Assembly: GCA_009599575.1 (NCBI GenBank)
Contig: VWND01000095.1
Location: forward strand, 744,001-808,000
From: Blumeriella jaapii
Lineage: Eukaryota > Ascomycota > Leotiomycetes > Helotiales > Drepanopezizaceae
Length of the DNA: 64,000 bases
Direction of reading: 5' to 3'
The notes beneath the pieces were generated by a model that saw only the letters and a list, made by a program, of their open reading frames with translations, ran no database searches and was not told the DNA's origin. The translations under genes and the position numbers were made by a program. Of this stretch, positions 49,313 through 62,037 are shown piece by piece (position 1 is the first letter of the stretch; each line of letters starts with the position of its first letter).

Positions 49313-51191
49313 ATGCACGAGATCATCACTCTCCAGCTCGGTCAGCGGAGCAACTACCTCGCGACTCATTTCTGGAATACCCAAGTAAGGACGTTTCGTG
49401 CTTCTCGAATCGGAAACTGACACATTCCAGGAATCCTATTTCACCTACTCACAGGAGGAGCAGTCTCTCGTCGACCACGACATCCATTTCCGACCGGGTG
49501 TAGGAGCGGACGGGTCCGAGACGTTCACGCCGCGGACCCTCATCTACGATCTCAAAGGCGGCTTCGGCGCGTTGAGGAAGATCAACGCCCTGTATGAGAT
49601 CGAACCGGTTGCCCCACAAGGTCTGTGGTAGGTCACGCCAGATTCCAAGATGTCCGAATGGCTTTTGATTGAAGTGGTCAGGAACGGCCCGCCTGTCATC
49701 CAACGACAAGTCGCCATCGAGCAGAGTGCCTACCAGCAGAGCCTCGACAGCGGACGTGCGCCCCCGCCACTCACCACGGAATCCGTCAGATACTGGTCCG
49801 ATTTCAACAGGGTCTACTTCCATCCGAAATCGATCGTGCAACTCAACGAGTATGAGTTAGGCTCGGCGCTCATGCCGTTCGAGAGCTGGGGCGTCGGAGA
49901 AGAGTTGTTCGGCTCGCTCGACAAAGAGCATGATCTCCTAGACCGTGATTTGAGGTCTTTCGCCGAGGAAGCCGATCACATGCAAGGCATTCAAATGATC
50001 TCTGGAATTGACGATGCATGGGGCGGCTTTGCTGCGAGATACATAGAACGAATCCGTGACGAACATGGGAAACTCACTGTCCAGTTCTGGGGATTGGAAG
50101 ATGTTTTCAAGTCGATACCGAGAGTACGACGGCTATCCCGTGATACGTTCGACGTTTACTGATGGGATACAGGAGAAAAAATACATCAAGTTGTCCAACG
50201 TGGCTAGATCCATCTCGGAGATTTCACCCCAGGCATCTCTGTTCGTTCCCATGACACTTCCGTCATCAATGCTCCCCAGCTATGTCACCATCGATCTGAA
50301 GTCCCAATGGCACGTTGGTGGGCTGCTATCAACCGCTTACGAAACGATGACATTGCCGTCAAGATTGAGGTTGCACAACAACAGCCGTGCCTCGATGGAC
50401 CAGCTCGTTAACGTTCTGAATGTCAATGGCAACCAAAACATCTCAAAATTTCAGATGAGCATTGATCAGAAAGCACAGCCAAACGGCGATCATCGAGAAG
50501 CTCGACAGGAAATCACAGATGCTAGACTCCCATCTCAAGAGAGACGCGACGATGAAGAGCCTTGGGCCGTCAGGAGCGAAGAACTGAACACATTCGATAT
50601 GGACTTCTTCCCTGCCGAAGCAGGTGAACAAATTCGAGACCGCCAAGCCGTTAAATCACCGCATGTGTTCGGTCAGGTCGAGACCTACAGAGCCAGCGAT
50701 CAAAAGGAGAGTGCAGACGAGAGCACCGAGGAAGGAGAAGCAGGCCATGAACGGGCACGTCGCCGTGCAGCCGGTCTTCCCATCATTCAAAAGTAAGCCT
50801 ACCCACACTCCCCCCTTCACAGGGCTACAGCCCAACCTCGAATTCCCACGCCCGACAGAATGCAGGCGCATCGACGTCTACCGTTCCCCCTGCTCTGGGC
50901 TCTGATTGTTTGTTGACAAATACCACTTGCAGAACAAAGATACCTTTATCTTTTCCCCTGCTCGACAGCTTTCCCCACATCTACACCAGTCCTCGCTCGG
51001 CGTCTTCGCTCGGCGTCAGCACCTCGCTCTCAACCGACACAAAAGTGGCGCTGAGGATCAAGAACCTCCAGTCCATCGTCAACAGAGCCGTTGGCGTTGA
51101 CGAGCGTGAGGCGCTTGGCAACTCCCTGGGCGAGATAGCCGAGGCGTACGAAGAAGGCTGGGATAGTGGCTCCGACTCGGACGATGATTGA
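49313..51191 (+). CDS. DML1: DML1/Misato family protein (mitochondrial inheritance)
   Basis: Five exons: 49313-49384, 49431-49627, 49682-50123, 50173-50792 and 50933-51191, 529 residues, frame intact. Dml1/Misato proteins carry tubulin- and FtsZ-like segments and are needed for mitochondrial DNA partitioning and mitochondrial distribution. Seen: [22 protein letters not shown] at the start (tubulin-like Misato segment II), [37 protein letters not shown] across an intron, [26 protein letters not shown], and [12 protein letters not shown]...[17 protein letters not shown]. The last exons carry [18 protein letters not shown] and an acidic end ([11 protein letters not shown]). The fourth exon has a Gln/Glu/Arg-rich insertion (about 50430-50770) not usual in the family core. 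It is transcribed divergently from the AhpC-like gene. Confidence 0.93.
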
Positions 51192-52201
51192 GGCGGGAAG
51201 TGCGATGCGGTCCGTCCAGATCATACGTCGCTAGATCTTACTTCATTCGCGAGCCTCAGAGGTGGCACGCCTAACGTGAACCCGGCAGTATGCTGATCCG
51301 GATGGGATCACGTACTGTACAACCTCTGCACCGAGTCAGCCCAAACAATACGGCACGTTTCCAATAGCACCTTCTCCTCTCCGGGAGGCTGTCCCGGTAC
51401 CCGCCAGAAGAGGTGACCATCCTACAGCGATAGAAGGGTAACTGCAAAGAAGGCAACTTTCCAAATGCAACGCGGGTTCAAGATCTTAACATGTTTCGTC
51501 GTGATCATTATATACATTCTCTTCTTCCCGAGACGGGATTAGTTGATTGAAAGGCTTAGCAGAATTGACGGCAGAGGTAGATCAATTGGTGTGCTGCTTA
51601 GGAGCTTGCTGGAGATGCGTGCGAAGAAGCGTACGTGATGGCTACGAAACTGTGCTCATGTGTATCGACGGTTGGCTTCATCGTAACGGTTCTCACTCTC
51701 TGACCACTTAAGGTCTCGAATTGAGGAATGGACGCAAAATCGAAACTGCTTGAGGTTCGTTGATCGATGTTGATCGTCCTCTGGCTACAAGTAACCAGAG
51801 CAGACTTGAACATCAGTGAGGCGAGCTCAAGATGACAGGTACGGAGTTTATCGCTCAATTCGTTCTATGCGGCTGACAGACACCAAGGCCTTGACCGGTA
51901 TATATATCAGTCACGATTATTGTATCCAAACAAGAAATTCATCGGAAGAGTCCATAATTCTTAGACAAGGCCAGTGGCGCTCGCTCGCCTCGGTAACCCG
52001 GATCTAAAGACACGCTATGCACCCACTCGTCACGTCACCATTCGAGATGGTGGAGTTTTTAAACCTCCCTTCCCCATACCTCGATACACATAATCGCTAA
52101 CGTCAATCAACCTCAGCAATTGCCCGATACACACTTTTCCACTTGATCGCGTGGGTTCTCACATTCGCTCTCTTCCGCAAGCACCCAGTAGAAAAAAAGC
52201 C
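51192..52201. other. intergenic, upstream of nitrate reductase
   Basis: No gene seen. It should hold the nitrate reductase promoter. One GATA-type site (CGATAA on the minus strand, about 51847-51852) is visible, but I could not find a clear cluster of GATA sites or a clear NirA-type site, so nitrogen control is not supported from sequence alone. Confidence 0.5.
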
Positions 52202-55200
52202 ATGCCCCCCATCCCGCATCTCGTGCGCGTCCGACACCACCCCGGGTCCTCAGCCCAGAACATCCAAGACGAACCCGACTGGAGCTCTGGCGGCCACGAG
52301 CACCGCGTGGGGTTCCGAAACCGTCAGAACCGCGTGCCGGGCCTGACGCACTCTGGCGATGAGCGCGACGAGGATTCGGACCCGTACGACGAGGTGGAGG
52401 CGGCCGAGAAGTACCGGAGGTTTCGAGAGCGCGTCGAGGCAGGAGAGCTGGTGAACTTTAGGGATGTGGTGAATGCCCAGGAGGATTATCACCTGAGGCG
52501 TCCGGAGGTGCATTCGAGGGGGTGGCGGTACGTGCTGGGTGTGAAGGAGGACTGGGTTAGGAACGAGGAGGAGTGGCCGGCTAATGTTGAGAAGAGGCGA
52601 AAAGAGGAGGATGCTAAGCGAGAGAAGGAGAAGGAGAAGGAGAAAGAAGAGGGTTACGTCAAGGAAAAGGACAAGCAGATTGATGATGGCAAGGGTGAGA
52701 AGGAGAGCAAAGGGGAAAATGAGAGTGTTCAGCAGGAACATGAGTGGAAGCGAGAAAATGGCGGCGGGAGCAAGCATCACAATGCATATCCTGCAGATGC
52801 CGAGGATTCCAGCGGTGACGACGTGGAGAAGTCAGAGTATGAAAAGCTACGCGAGAAATACTCACCGCAGGAGATCGCCTTGCTCCAGTCGCTGCGGCAT
52901 GAGAAAGAGTACATCTGCAACTTGTCACAGAATGATGGGAAGAGGACGTCGCCTGTCTCGCACGCGGACCCGCTCGTCTCGATCGACGAAGCGGATCAGT
53001 TCAGCCCCGATAACTGGATTCCGCGGTCGTCGAACCTCATCCGGCTCACGGGAAAGGTGAGCAGTACTAGAACATGGATGAAAAGCACTGGAAGGCAGGC
53101 TGAACTTTTGATAGCATCCGCTTAACGGTGAGCCGAAGCTGACACCGTTGTTTGAAGCTGGCCTCATCACGCCCAACGAATTCCATTATGTCCGGAATCA
53201 TGGCGCAGTACCCCATCTACTCTGGGAACTCCACCGACTCAAGATTGTGGGTCTGGAATCAGACCAGGAATTAGAATTAGGAATGGATGACTTGGTCGAG
53301 CGCTTCGACACCATTAACATCGCGGTTGCGCTCGCTTGCGATGGAAACCGAAGAAAAGAGCTTAACATGATCAAGCGATCCAAAGGCTTCAACTGGGGAA
53401 GCGGCGCCGTCTCGTGTGCGTACTGGAAGGGTCCTCTGCTGCGAGATGTTCTTCTCGCGGCTGGCATCCCAGACAAGGTCGACGCCGGCCGCCGCCTCTG
53501 GGTCAATTTCGAAGGCGCCGACGAGCCTTCGGAGGGGAGATACGCCACGTGTATCCCGTTCGACTATGCGATGGATCCATCCAACGACGTGATCCTCGCG
53601 TACGAGATGAATAATGTGCCGTTGCCGCCGGATCACGGCCATCCCGTTCGACTGATCGTGCCCGGGTACGTGGGCGGACGCAACGTCAAGTGGCTACACC
53701 GCATCTGGGTCAGCGAGCGCGAGAACGACTCGCACTACCATATCTGGGACAACCGCGTGCTGCCAGCCTTTATCACGGAGAAGGATGGCGAGTTCGCTGA
53801 TGTAGGGTTCATGCATCCGAGCACAGCATGCAACGAGCAGAACCTCCAGAGTGTGATTGTCAAGCCGGCGCAGGGCGAGACGATCCCGCTCGATCACGCG
53901 AAGAAAGGCAAGACGTATCGCATCGGAGGCTATGCGTACGATGGCGGCGGGCACGAAGTCCAGCGGGTCGAGGTCTCCCTGGACGGTGGCCTCACGTGGC
54001 TGTATTGCATACGCAGATTCCCCGAGGCGCCCATTCGGCACGGCAACAAGTTCTGGACCTGGCTCCACTGGCACCTCGACGTCGAGATCGCGCACCTGGT
54101 GCGTTGCGAGTCCATCATCGTCCGCTGCTTCAACGTCTTCAAGAACACCCAGCCGCGCGAGCCGTCGTGGAATACCATGGGCATGATGAACAACTGCTGG
54201 TACATCGTCAAGCCCGAGATATCCAATGCCGACGAAGGCATCGCAACCATTCTCTTCCGCCACCCCGTGGAGCCGGGGACCAAGGATGGCGGGTGGATGA
54301 AGCTCTGAGGCAGAGAAGATCAACGAGGCCAAGCAGGCGGCAGGGGCGCCCGAGAGACAGTTCACCCGCGAAGAAATTGAGAAGCATTGTCATGACCAGG
54401 ACTGCTGGATCGTCGTCGACGGGAAGGTCTACGACGCGACTAGCGTCCTGGAATGGCACCCGGGTGGCAAGGCCGCGATCACCGGACACGGCGGCAAGGT
54501 GTGGCAGGCGACGACTGACGAGTTCAACTCTATCCACGACGGATACGCTCAGCAGAAGCTCAAGGGTACGTCGGCTCGCTTTGACGGCTCACTCGAGACT
54601 CGAGACTCGAAATCGCAACGATACGCATGCTGACGCAACACTAGAATGTATCCTCGGCGTCGTGACCGAGAAAGCCGCGAACTTCATCAAGAAGAACGCC
54701 GCCTCGGAGGCGTCCCAGTCCCCCTCCCAGTCCCCCGACATTGCTTTACAGAAACACCGCTGGGTACCCGTCAAGCTCGCCCAGCGCACCTCGCTCTCGG
54801 CCGACACGCGGCGCTACACGTTTCGGCTCCCTCCCTCGTCGACCCAGCTCGGCTTGCAGACGTGCCAGCACATCCAGCTCGGCTTCCACTTCGCCGACCA
54901 CATGGTGATCCGGAGCTACACGCCGACGCGGCCCGTGACGGCGGCCGACGAGGACGGCACCTTCGACCTCGTCGTCAAGACGTACCTCCCGGACGCGCGC
55001 CAGCCGGGCGGCGCCATGAGCAACATCCTGGACTGCGTGCCGCTCGGCGCCGAGGTCGAGATGCGCGGGCCGACGGGCGAGATCGCCTACCACGGCCACG
55101 GCCGCTTCGTCATCGAGGGCCGCGAAGCCACGTTCACCAAGGTGTCGCTGATTCTGGGCGGCTCGGGCATCACGCCCGGGTTCGCGCTCCTGGCGCGCAT

Positions 55201-55534
55201 TCTCGCCGACGCCGCGGATCGCACCCAGCTGCGCGTCGTCGACGCGAACACGAGCGAGAGCGACATCTTGCTCAAGGAGCAGATGGATGCCTTTGCGGCC
55301 GAGCACCCGGACCGCGTTCGCATTTGCCACGTGCTGAGCCATCCGAGCGCAGAATGGAAGGGCGTCCAGGGCCATGTGGACGCGCGCGTTATCAGGGAGA
55401 ATGCGTTCCCGCCTGACGGGGGCAGGGACAGTGTCGTGTTCTTGTGTGGGCCGCCGGCCATGATCCAGAAGGCGGCGTTGCCTGCGCTGAGGGAATGGGG
55501 ATACGAAGAGGAGAAGGATTGTTTTGGCTTCTAG
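52202..55534 (+). CDS. niaD: assimilatory nitrate reductase [NAD(P)H], frame broken between Mo and haem domains
   Basis: Three exons: 52202-53056, 53115-54565 and 54645-55534, about 1065 codons. It reduces nitrate to nitrite in the cytosol with Mo-cofactor, haem and FAD. A 285-residue N-terminus with a Lys/Glu-rich stretch comes first. Mo-binding domain: YVRNHGAVP, ACDGNRRKE (C360 is the probable Mo ligand), WLHRIWVSE. Dimerisation domain: FWTWLHWHLDVEI, NTMGMMNNCWY. Cytochrome b5 domain: FTREEIEKHCHDQDCWIV, WHPGG and IHDGY (haem His). FAD/NAD domain: RSYTPTRP, GGSGITPG, CGPPAM and the terminal CFGF. After GGWMKL (residue 682) a TGA at 54306-54308 appears; the next frame continues EAEKINEAKQAAG. 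One extra T, or two lost bases, explains it. No intron fits. No nitrite reductase or nitrate transporter gene is adjacent. Confidence 0.93.
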
Positions 55535-56256
55535 CCGAGCGAGGTCGGTAGAGCACGGGATCGAATCGACCCTCAGCCTTGACGATAGCATACCTATTTG
55601 GGCACAACACACACTACACGCGTGGTAAGGAATCGTCTCTGGTGATTTTCTCAAGCAAACAACATCCATCCATCCATCCATTCATTCATTCATCGATCGC
55701 CCAAACACCAACACTCGCTCCCAGAGCACACGCTTTAAGCCATCTAACGCTTTTTTTTTCGCTTCTCTTTTCTCTTCCCTTCTCTTCTCTTCTCGATAAA
55801 CCGCCCACCCACCCACCTCACCACCTCTGCCCTACCCTCACTCATCTCGTAACCCACCAATCGAATGAATGCCCACCCCCTCGCCTCCATTTCAGAGTCC
55901 CAAACACACCGGGAAGTGAAGTAAACAAAGGCGAACAAACATTAAGCGAGCCCCCCCCCCCCCCTCCCCCACCACCCACCACCCACCACCCCCGCCTTCC
56001 CACCCGGCGCGCCCACGCATTCCCCTTCCTACTCGGCGAATACCCTTCCGATCGAGATCCCGATTTGGCAAGATCCAATTCCGAAAATCTCAGCCCACCC
56101 ATGTATATTTATATATGTGTGTGTATGTATGTGTGTGTGTGCACGAGAGAGGCCAAACACTGCTTACATCGACAAGCAATTATTCCGGTTCGGGTACTAC
56201 CTAGCGTCAAGTATGCTATACTACAGAGCGAACTGAATGTGGCGTGATGGAACATG
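55535..56256. other. intergenic between convergent genes
   Basis: 3' regions of nitrate reductase (plus) and CIA84 (minus). Contains CATC/CATT repeats (about 55669-55692), pyrimidine-rich stretches, a C14 run (55951-55964) and CCACC repeats, plus a TG-rich stretch near 56115-56140. No gene supported. Confidence 0.6.
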
Positions 56257-58753
56257 CTACGCCTTCCTCTCAACGACCATGTTGAACAGGCGGTGGCCCT
56301 CCTCATGCGTCGTCTGTCCCAGTTCCGAGAGCTGCCTCCACACATCCGGGTACAGGGCTTTGGCCCACGCCTCTACGAGATCCTTCCTGTACTGCGTGGG
56401 GATGGAGTTGTAGAACGTGCCTAGCCTGTATCGTGGTTAGTACATCTCCAGAACGCCGCGGTGGTGTGTCCAGACGTGAGTCGTGCGTGGGGTGAACGGG
56501 AAAAAAGAAAAAAAAGAAAAAAAAAAAGGGATGGAAAGGAAACGCACGTCAAGACATCCACTTTGAGGCCCAGATCCTTCTCCGCCCCTTCCGTCATGTC
56601 CCGGGCCTCCTCGAACTTGCCCTGTCCCGCCAGCGCTCCCACGTACGCGGCAAACACGTTCGGCGTGACCTCGATCTCCATGCGGCGCATCTTGGCCCAC
56701 ACGTCTCGTGCCTTGCGGTCGCCGAAGGGCTTGCGCCCACACGCCCAGAACACAATCTCCAGCGATTTGTAGGTGGGCCCCTCCTCCGTGTTCGTGATGT
56801 CGTCCCAGAAGTTGAGGGCGCGGTCGGCGTCGTCGCAGGCCGTGTAGGCCAGCATCAGCGCGTTGTACAGGCGGGTGGTAGGCTCGATAGAGCTGTCCAG
56901 CTTGAGCATGTTGTGCACCGTGTCCAGACTCTCGCGGTCCTCGCACCGCGCGATGCCTTCGAAGCACTGCACGTAGGTCTCTAGCTTCGGCCGTCGCGCG
57001 AGCACGTTGTGTTGCCGCATGTGGCCGAAGACGTGGCAGGCCATGTCGGAGCGGTTGCGAGAGAAGTACTCGTTCATCATCTGCGTGCGTTGCTCCGGGG
57101 TGGTCTCGTCGAAGATCTGTCGCATGATGTTGTAGGCTTCCCAGGAGCGTACGGTGTTGGTGGATGGCTCAATGCAGAACTCTATGATGGTGTTGATGAT
57201 GCTGGCGCGTTCTTCCAGCGTGTAGTGGAAAGACTGGGTTTGGAGCAGGTCGATCATCTCTTCGTATTCATCGCGCTGGAGATACATTGTCGTGAGGGCA
57301 CACACTGTGCTTGCTTCAAGCTTCTTGTCTCGTTCCTCGAGGTCGAGAGTGATAGACACGATGCGATTGTAGTAATCCTTTTTTGACGCGCATAGAGCAC
57401 GGAGGAACTTGTTGATTGCTGGGAGATCTTCATCATCTTCAAGCTCTTCAACCTGCAAAGATTCGTACGCTGCTTGGGCACCCCGTAGGTCGTTGGCATC
57501 AGCTCGGTAGCTCATTTGCATAATGTATGTTTTGGCGTTAGGACGAATACCATACTTCGACCCGAGTGCAATGTATCGTTCCGCGAGATAGGGGTCTTTC
57601 GAAGCTATAGCAAGCTCAACCAGCCCATTGATAGTCACAATGTCGGGTTGTTGGGGATGCTTGGGATCACTGCGGCGGATCATGACATCGATCATGCGTT
57701 CCACGTCCTCCACGCCCTTGCCCATAGCACCAGCTGCCCAGACAAGTATCACATCCCACCACTTCTTGCCCGGATTGGTTTCGAGAAGATCGCGGAACAC
57801 AGCCTTGCACCAGTCCAACTCGTTGTTCCGCACACTGAAATTCAGGACCGCAGCAAGAGTCTCAGGGTGGACACGCTTGCCTCCCCTCGAAACACTGGCG
57901 ATAGGTTTGGAGTACCACTTCTTGGTATTTACCACATCATTCCTCGCGGCATAGAACTGCACCATGGTAGAGTGAATCTTCCAATGGTACAAGATATTCG
58001 CAGTTTCCTCACCCATCGCCAACGTTTGCAACAGCTCGGCCTCGTTGTTTTCCTTTGCGAACCCATCCAGAACCATGTTCCAGGCCGCTCGTCGGCGTTT
58101 ATCACCTTCCGCCTCTTTTCCCAGATCGCGAGCCTGGACCAGCTCTCGGGCCTCCAATGCGTTCCCAGTTCGCGAAAGAATGTCTATGAGCCATCGGAAG
58201 TCTTCGTGTCTTTGTTCGTCCGTAGCGGGAGCCTCCACCCACTCCGCATATAAGAGCCGTGCCAGCTCAGCATGCGTCTCCAGCTTCTCCTTCGGCAGTT
58301 TCTGTAGGGGAACCACCGGCAACCGCAGATCCTCGATACTCAGCCGCCCATGTTCGTCCTCGCTCTTGAGCTTCTGCAGATGCTTGAAAGCCCTCAGAAC
58401 GTGCCGCGCCTGCATATTGTTGAAACCCTCTTTCCTCTTCGCTTTAAATTCGAAAAATGACTTCCAGGCCTTGACTATATCTTGCGCCCGCGGAGGCCGC
58501 ACCTGCATCTTTTCGTGCAAGCTCAGCTCCAGCATCATCCGCACCCAGGGGGTAATGACGGCTCTTTTTGCTGGCGAGGGGCTTTGGCAGAAAAGCCGAA
58601 GAGGCTTCTCCGAGCCGGAGGTCGAGCGATGAAAGGAGTGGCATGGCGATGAGAGTGCCGCAAGAGCAGCGCGGCTCGAGAGGGACAATGAAGTATAAGG
58701 CCCTCGTTCGAGAGGAGGCGGCGGAACACGCTGCGCGTCAAGTGGGATCGCAT
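56257..58753 (-). CDS. CIA84: CIA84-like mitochondrial PPR protein (complex I assembly), frame break near the start
   Basis: Two exons: 58753-56548 and 56425-56257, about 791 codons. In Neurospora CIA84 binds an assembly intermediate of the complex I membrane arm. The start MRSHLTRSVFRRLLSNEG is a basic mitochondrial presequence. The body is helical with pentatricopeptide-like repeats: RRAAWNMVLDGFAKENNE, PETLAAVLNFSVRNNELDW, TINGLVELAIASKDPYLA, TRLYNALMLAYTACDDADRA, PNVFAAYVGALAGQGKFEEA. The last exon (TFYNSIPTQYRKDLVEAWAKALYPDVWRQL) follows an intron with a TACTAAC branch site. The presequence frame (KEPSLPPG) and the body frame (RMMLELSLHEK) differ by one base at about 58548-58557, beside a C5 run; one missing base restores the join. 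Without it, translation from the ATG would stop after 72 residues. Confidence 0.85.
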
Positions 58754-59223
58754 GACTGGAGGAATGTGTGTTATACACTGTAGCTATATCATGGCAATTA
58801 GTCAAGTCCCAATGAGCTGCAATAGTTGCTGGACCCACGGATTCACATTAGTGGGGGAGCAATTGACTGCGAGTGAAGCTGTTGATACTTTTGGGCTTCA
58901 CCTCGAAGCTTAATGTAGTGGTCCAAAAAAAAGTGGAGTGAGACATCCAAGTCACGTGTGACGGAAGATCTGAGGCCATCAAGAGGAACTGACACACAAA
59001 GGTTGCAGTAAGGCAGATTGGTGATAGTAACGAAGTCCAGTGCATAGAGCATCTACATCTGCAGCCTGGAGCAGACTGAGTATGTTTCCACCGTCCTGCC
59101 TGACGAAGCAAACCCCCCACGCCCTGACCTAAAGCTCTCCGCCCAAATGCATACACAGAATCCAGACGCCATCAATCCCAGAAGCCCGTAGGCATCATGC
59201 AGTTCACGAACCTAGTTTCCAAG
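58754..59223. other. short intergenic region
   Basis: Lies between ATG7 (3' end) and CIA84 (5' end), both on the minus strand. It holds the CIA84 promoter. CACGTGAC near 58952 is a possible bHLH-type site. No gene seen. Confidence 0.5.
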
Positions 59224-61483
59224 TTATAGAAGCTCACCTTCTCCTTCTTCTTCATCCATGCCCGGCTCGCTGTCCCAGTCAATGTCACCCGCAGCCGCGT
59301 CAGCCTGGCGTTGAACTTCTGCAAGCCCACTAAGCTCAGTGATATAGTCCTTCTCCGTCAGGGCACGCTTGATGAACTCCCATCCCGAGCGTTTGTACTC
59401 CTCGACAATCTTTGGGGAGCATGCAGAGCAGCAGTCATATGACTGCCCGCTGATGAGGATATTCTGGAAGGTTGCCATGAAACCACGGATTTGATGGGGG
59501 ACGATACCAAGTGGGTGGCTCGGGGGTTCTCGCTCGTAATCTACTCTTCCACTCGATGACTGACTGGCAGATATCTTCGGAGCAGGTGCTCGAGCGCCGT
59601 CCGGGTGTTGAAGTACCGATGTCATGAGCTCAACAAGCTGAGCTGATGCAAAGGGTGCCACCCCTGGACGGGTGACTGTACACTGTTGATCAAGCGTTTG
59701 GTCTTTGACCGACTAAAGATAATATCAGCCTAGTTCATGTTTCAAAGGTTGAAATGCTTACATCTGCAGGTGCTACAACGTCGTTACAGAAGTAACATCC
59801 CAGTGCTGCTGGTCCTCCGTCTTCTGCAAAAACGCCGTGCCTCATCGCCACCCAGGTATCAAAGCCGAGGGCTGCGTTGAGAACGAGTTTGTCTTTCGCT
59901 TTGCCCAATACGGTCGGCAGCCAGCGACTTTCACGCGTATCCATTAGCAGGAAGATGGCGTCGTGTTCCTCCATCAGTTTCTCCAGTAGTTCGAAGTCCA
60001 CACGAGTGTTGTGCTCATCGGTGATGGGGTGTCCCAGCATCGGCACCGACATGACATGACCATTGCTATCTACTCCAGGATATATTTCTTGAAGTGCTTC
60101 GGAAGCCCTTTCGGCCTTTTTGGCTCCGCCATTGATGCAGTCCTTAAAGTCAAACAGAGGTTGGCGCACTGGATTCGAGAACGATACCGTAGCATTGTCA
60201 ACAAACGTGATTTTTCTTACCCCCCAACCCATTAGAAGTCGGCTGACATAAGTTCCCAGGGTCCCGGCACCTAGGAGAAGGCACTTTGTATTCTTGATTC
60301 TCTCGAGATTCAGATCTGGAGCAATGCGCCACTTCATGAGCTTCAAGTTCAAATCGACCGCTTGATCTGCTAGTTGCGTGGGGTCCATGTATTGGGCCAG
60401 GTTGGTAGTCTTGGGAGACAGCTTTTGGTTGCTGTTACGTTCCCAGCCGGTCACTTTGGGCATCGCGTCGCTGTCGGACACTTGGCTATCCGTTTCTAAA
60501 ACAATAATGCGGCTTCTAGCCTCATGCCGTCTCGCATGGATGTCTCGGTAGCAGAGGATCTGGACTTTGTTGAGCTTGAATCTTCGCTTGATCAAAACCA
60601 AGAGATTCCGTAGCATCCAGCCTGGATTTTCGGGGTATGTCGATGGATCGACAAATGCCACGTATTGGTCATCTTTGGGAGTGCCGTCGAAGAAACCATT
60701 CTCATACTGCCTCAATGAACCCACAACCCATCTGTAGCCCAGTTCGTCACCTGTTGCCCCGGGAGTAGTTGGCCTTTCATCCGACGACGTGAAATTTGGA
60801 GCCTTCTTCGCCAGGAAGAAGCCGTGCTCGCGCTTGTCAGTGGCATACCGCCAGGTTCCCACCTCCTCGGCAAGAACAGTCGTCTCCTTTCCCGTCAGCC
60901 GACTGGGGATTGTCGTTTCAATCTGCCTCCAAGCCGGGTCGGAATGCAGGGCCGGAAACGCAAACCAGTAGGTAAAGGTGTATTTCTTGAGATTCGCAAA
61001 GGAGAGGATTGTAAAGGAAGAGAGAAGTGATGGTATGGAGTAGATGGTGCCGTCGTTTATGGCATCCCAGATCTGGGACCGTTAGGTCTATCCACCACTA
61101 CCACCACACGACTCGACTCACTTGTTTGGCTGCAGTCTGCAACATGGCCGCCTTGTCCATGTTTCTAAAGTCTTCGACCGTGTTCACATTCTTGATCTTA
61201 CCTTCAGCACGGATATAGCCGGCCGGGACACTGGATGTATTAGCCCGCCTTCTATTGACACAGCATCCAAGTCTCGAACTTACTCCTCACTGGTAAGGGC
61301 ATTCCCCAGCACCTGCATACGACAGCTCTCTTCTGGTGTCGGGGTCACTCGTGGCTCATACAGGCCAAGGACAGGTCGCGCCGAGTCGTCGAGCTTGTCA
61401 AAGTCGATCTTGAATTGCGACAAGGCGGTATAGAAGGGAAGCTCGATCTCCGAGCTGAAGGGGGCGAACTTGAGCGACGACAT
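59224..61483 (-). CDS. ATG7: ATG7, E1-like activating enzyme of autophagy
   Basis: Four exons: 61483-61284, 61230-61122, 61072-59762 and 59712-59224, 702 residues, frame intact. Atg7 adenylates Atg8 and Atg12, holds them as thioesters and passes them to Atg3 and Atg10. The N-terminal domain starts [18 protein letters not shown] and includes LTYWFAFP-like [11 protein letters not shown]. The adenylation domain has the nucleotide loop GAGTLG (about 371-376), [11 protein letters not shown] with the Asp that contacts ATP/Mg, [13 protein letters not shown], and [13 protein letters not shown] with zinc Cys. The active-site Cys is in [11 protein letters not shown] (about 551), just after the last intron. 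A second Cys pair (CCSAC) completes the zinc site. The C-terminus is acidic ([18 protein letters not shown]), as in other fungal Atg7. Length is typical. Confidence 0.97.
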
Positions 61484-62037
61484 GACGATATGTTTTTCCT
61501 CCCAGCTTGTCGAAAGAAGATAGCGGGGTGATAGGTGATATCGACGCGTTGGGCATACAGGAATCGAAGCAAGGGCGGAATACTTGACGGTGCTTGCTCT
61601 TTAAACTCCCCGTGACAAGAACCCAGGTACTGTAGTACTGGAGGAAAAGGAAGTGTTCTGGAGTGAATCAGCGTTGACAAAGGCGTCGTCGGTGAATGTG
61701 TCAACAGGTTGATGTGAGTGACATGGTCGTGACTCGACTACCGGCGGCAGATTGGCAGGCCGGACAATCATGTCATGTCAAGATCATGAGTTTCCGTCAA
61801 GTGAGGTGAGTCGGACTTGGAGCTGCAGGTGACTTGCTGGATGCAGCTCACGTGCCAAGTTCGAAAGAATGCCCGGAACTGTCAAGTGAGGTCTGGCTTC
61901 GGGTTAACGTCGGCCCGTTCGACAAGCTTGGTACTGTGGTTTATATACAATTTACAGTCGTCTTCACCTCTCACCTCTTCACCTCTCCACCTCTCCACCT
62001 CTCCACCTTGATATCGCAACAGCATACCAACGTCAAA
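61484..62037. other. divergent promoter region between ATG7 and DCD1
   Basis: ATG7 and the dCMP deaminase are transcribed away from each other from this 554-bp stretch. It includes TACTGTAGTACT near 61628 and a CACCTCTCCACC-type repeat (about 61965-62007) just before the DCD1 start. Confidence 0.6.

Noticed and set aside
53694..55681. Long frames on both strands across nitrate reductase
   Set aside because: GC-rich coding sequence leaves shadow frames open; the protein families are only found in the annotated frames.
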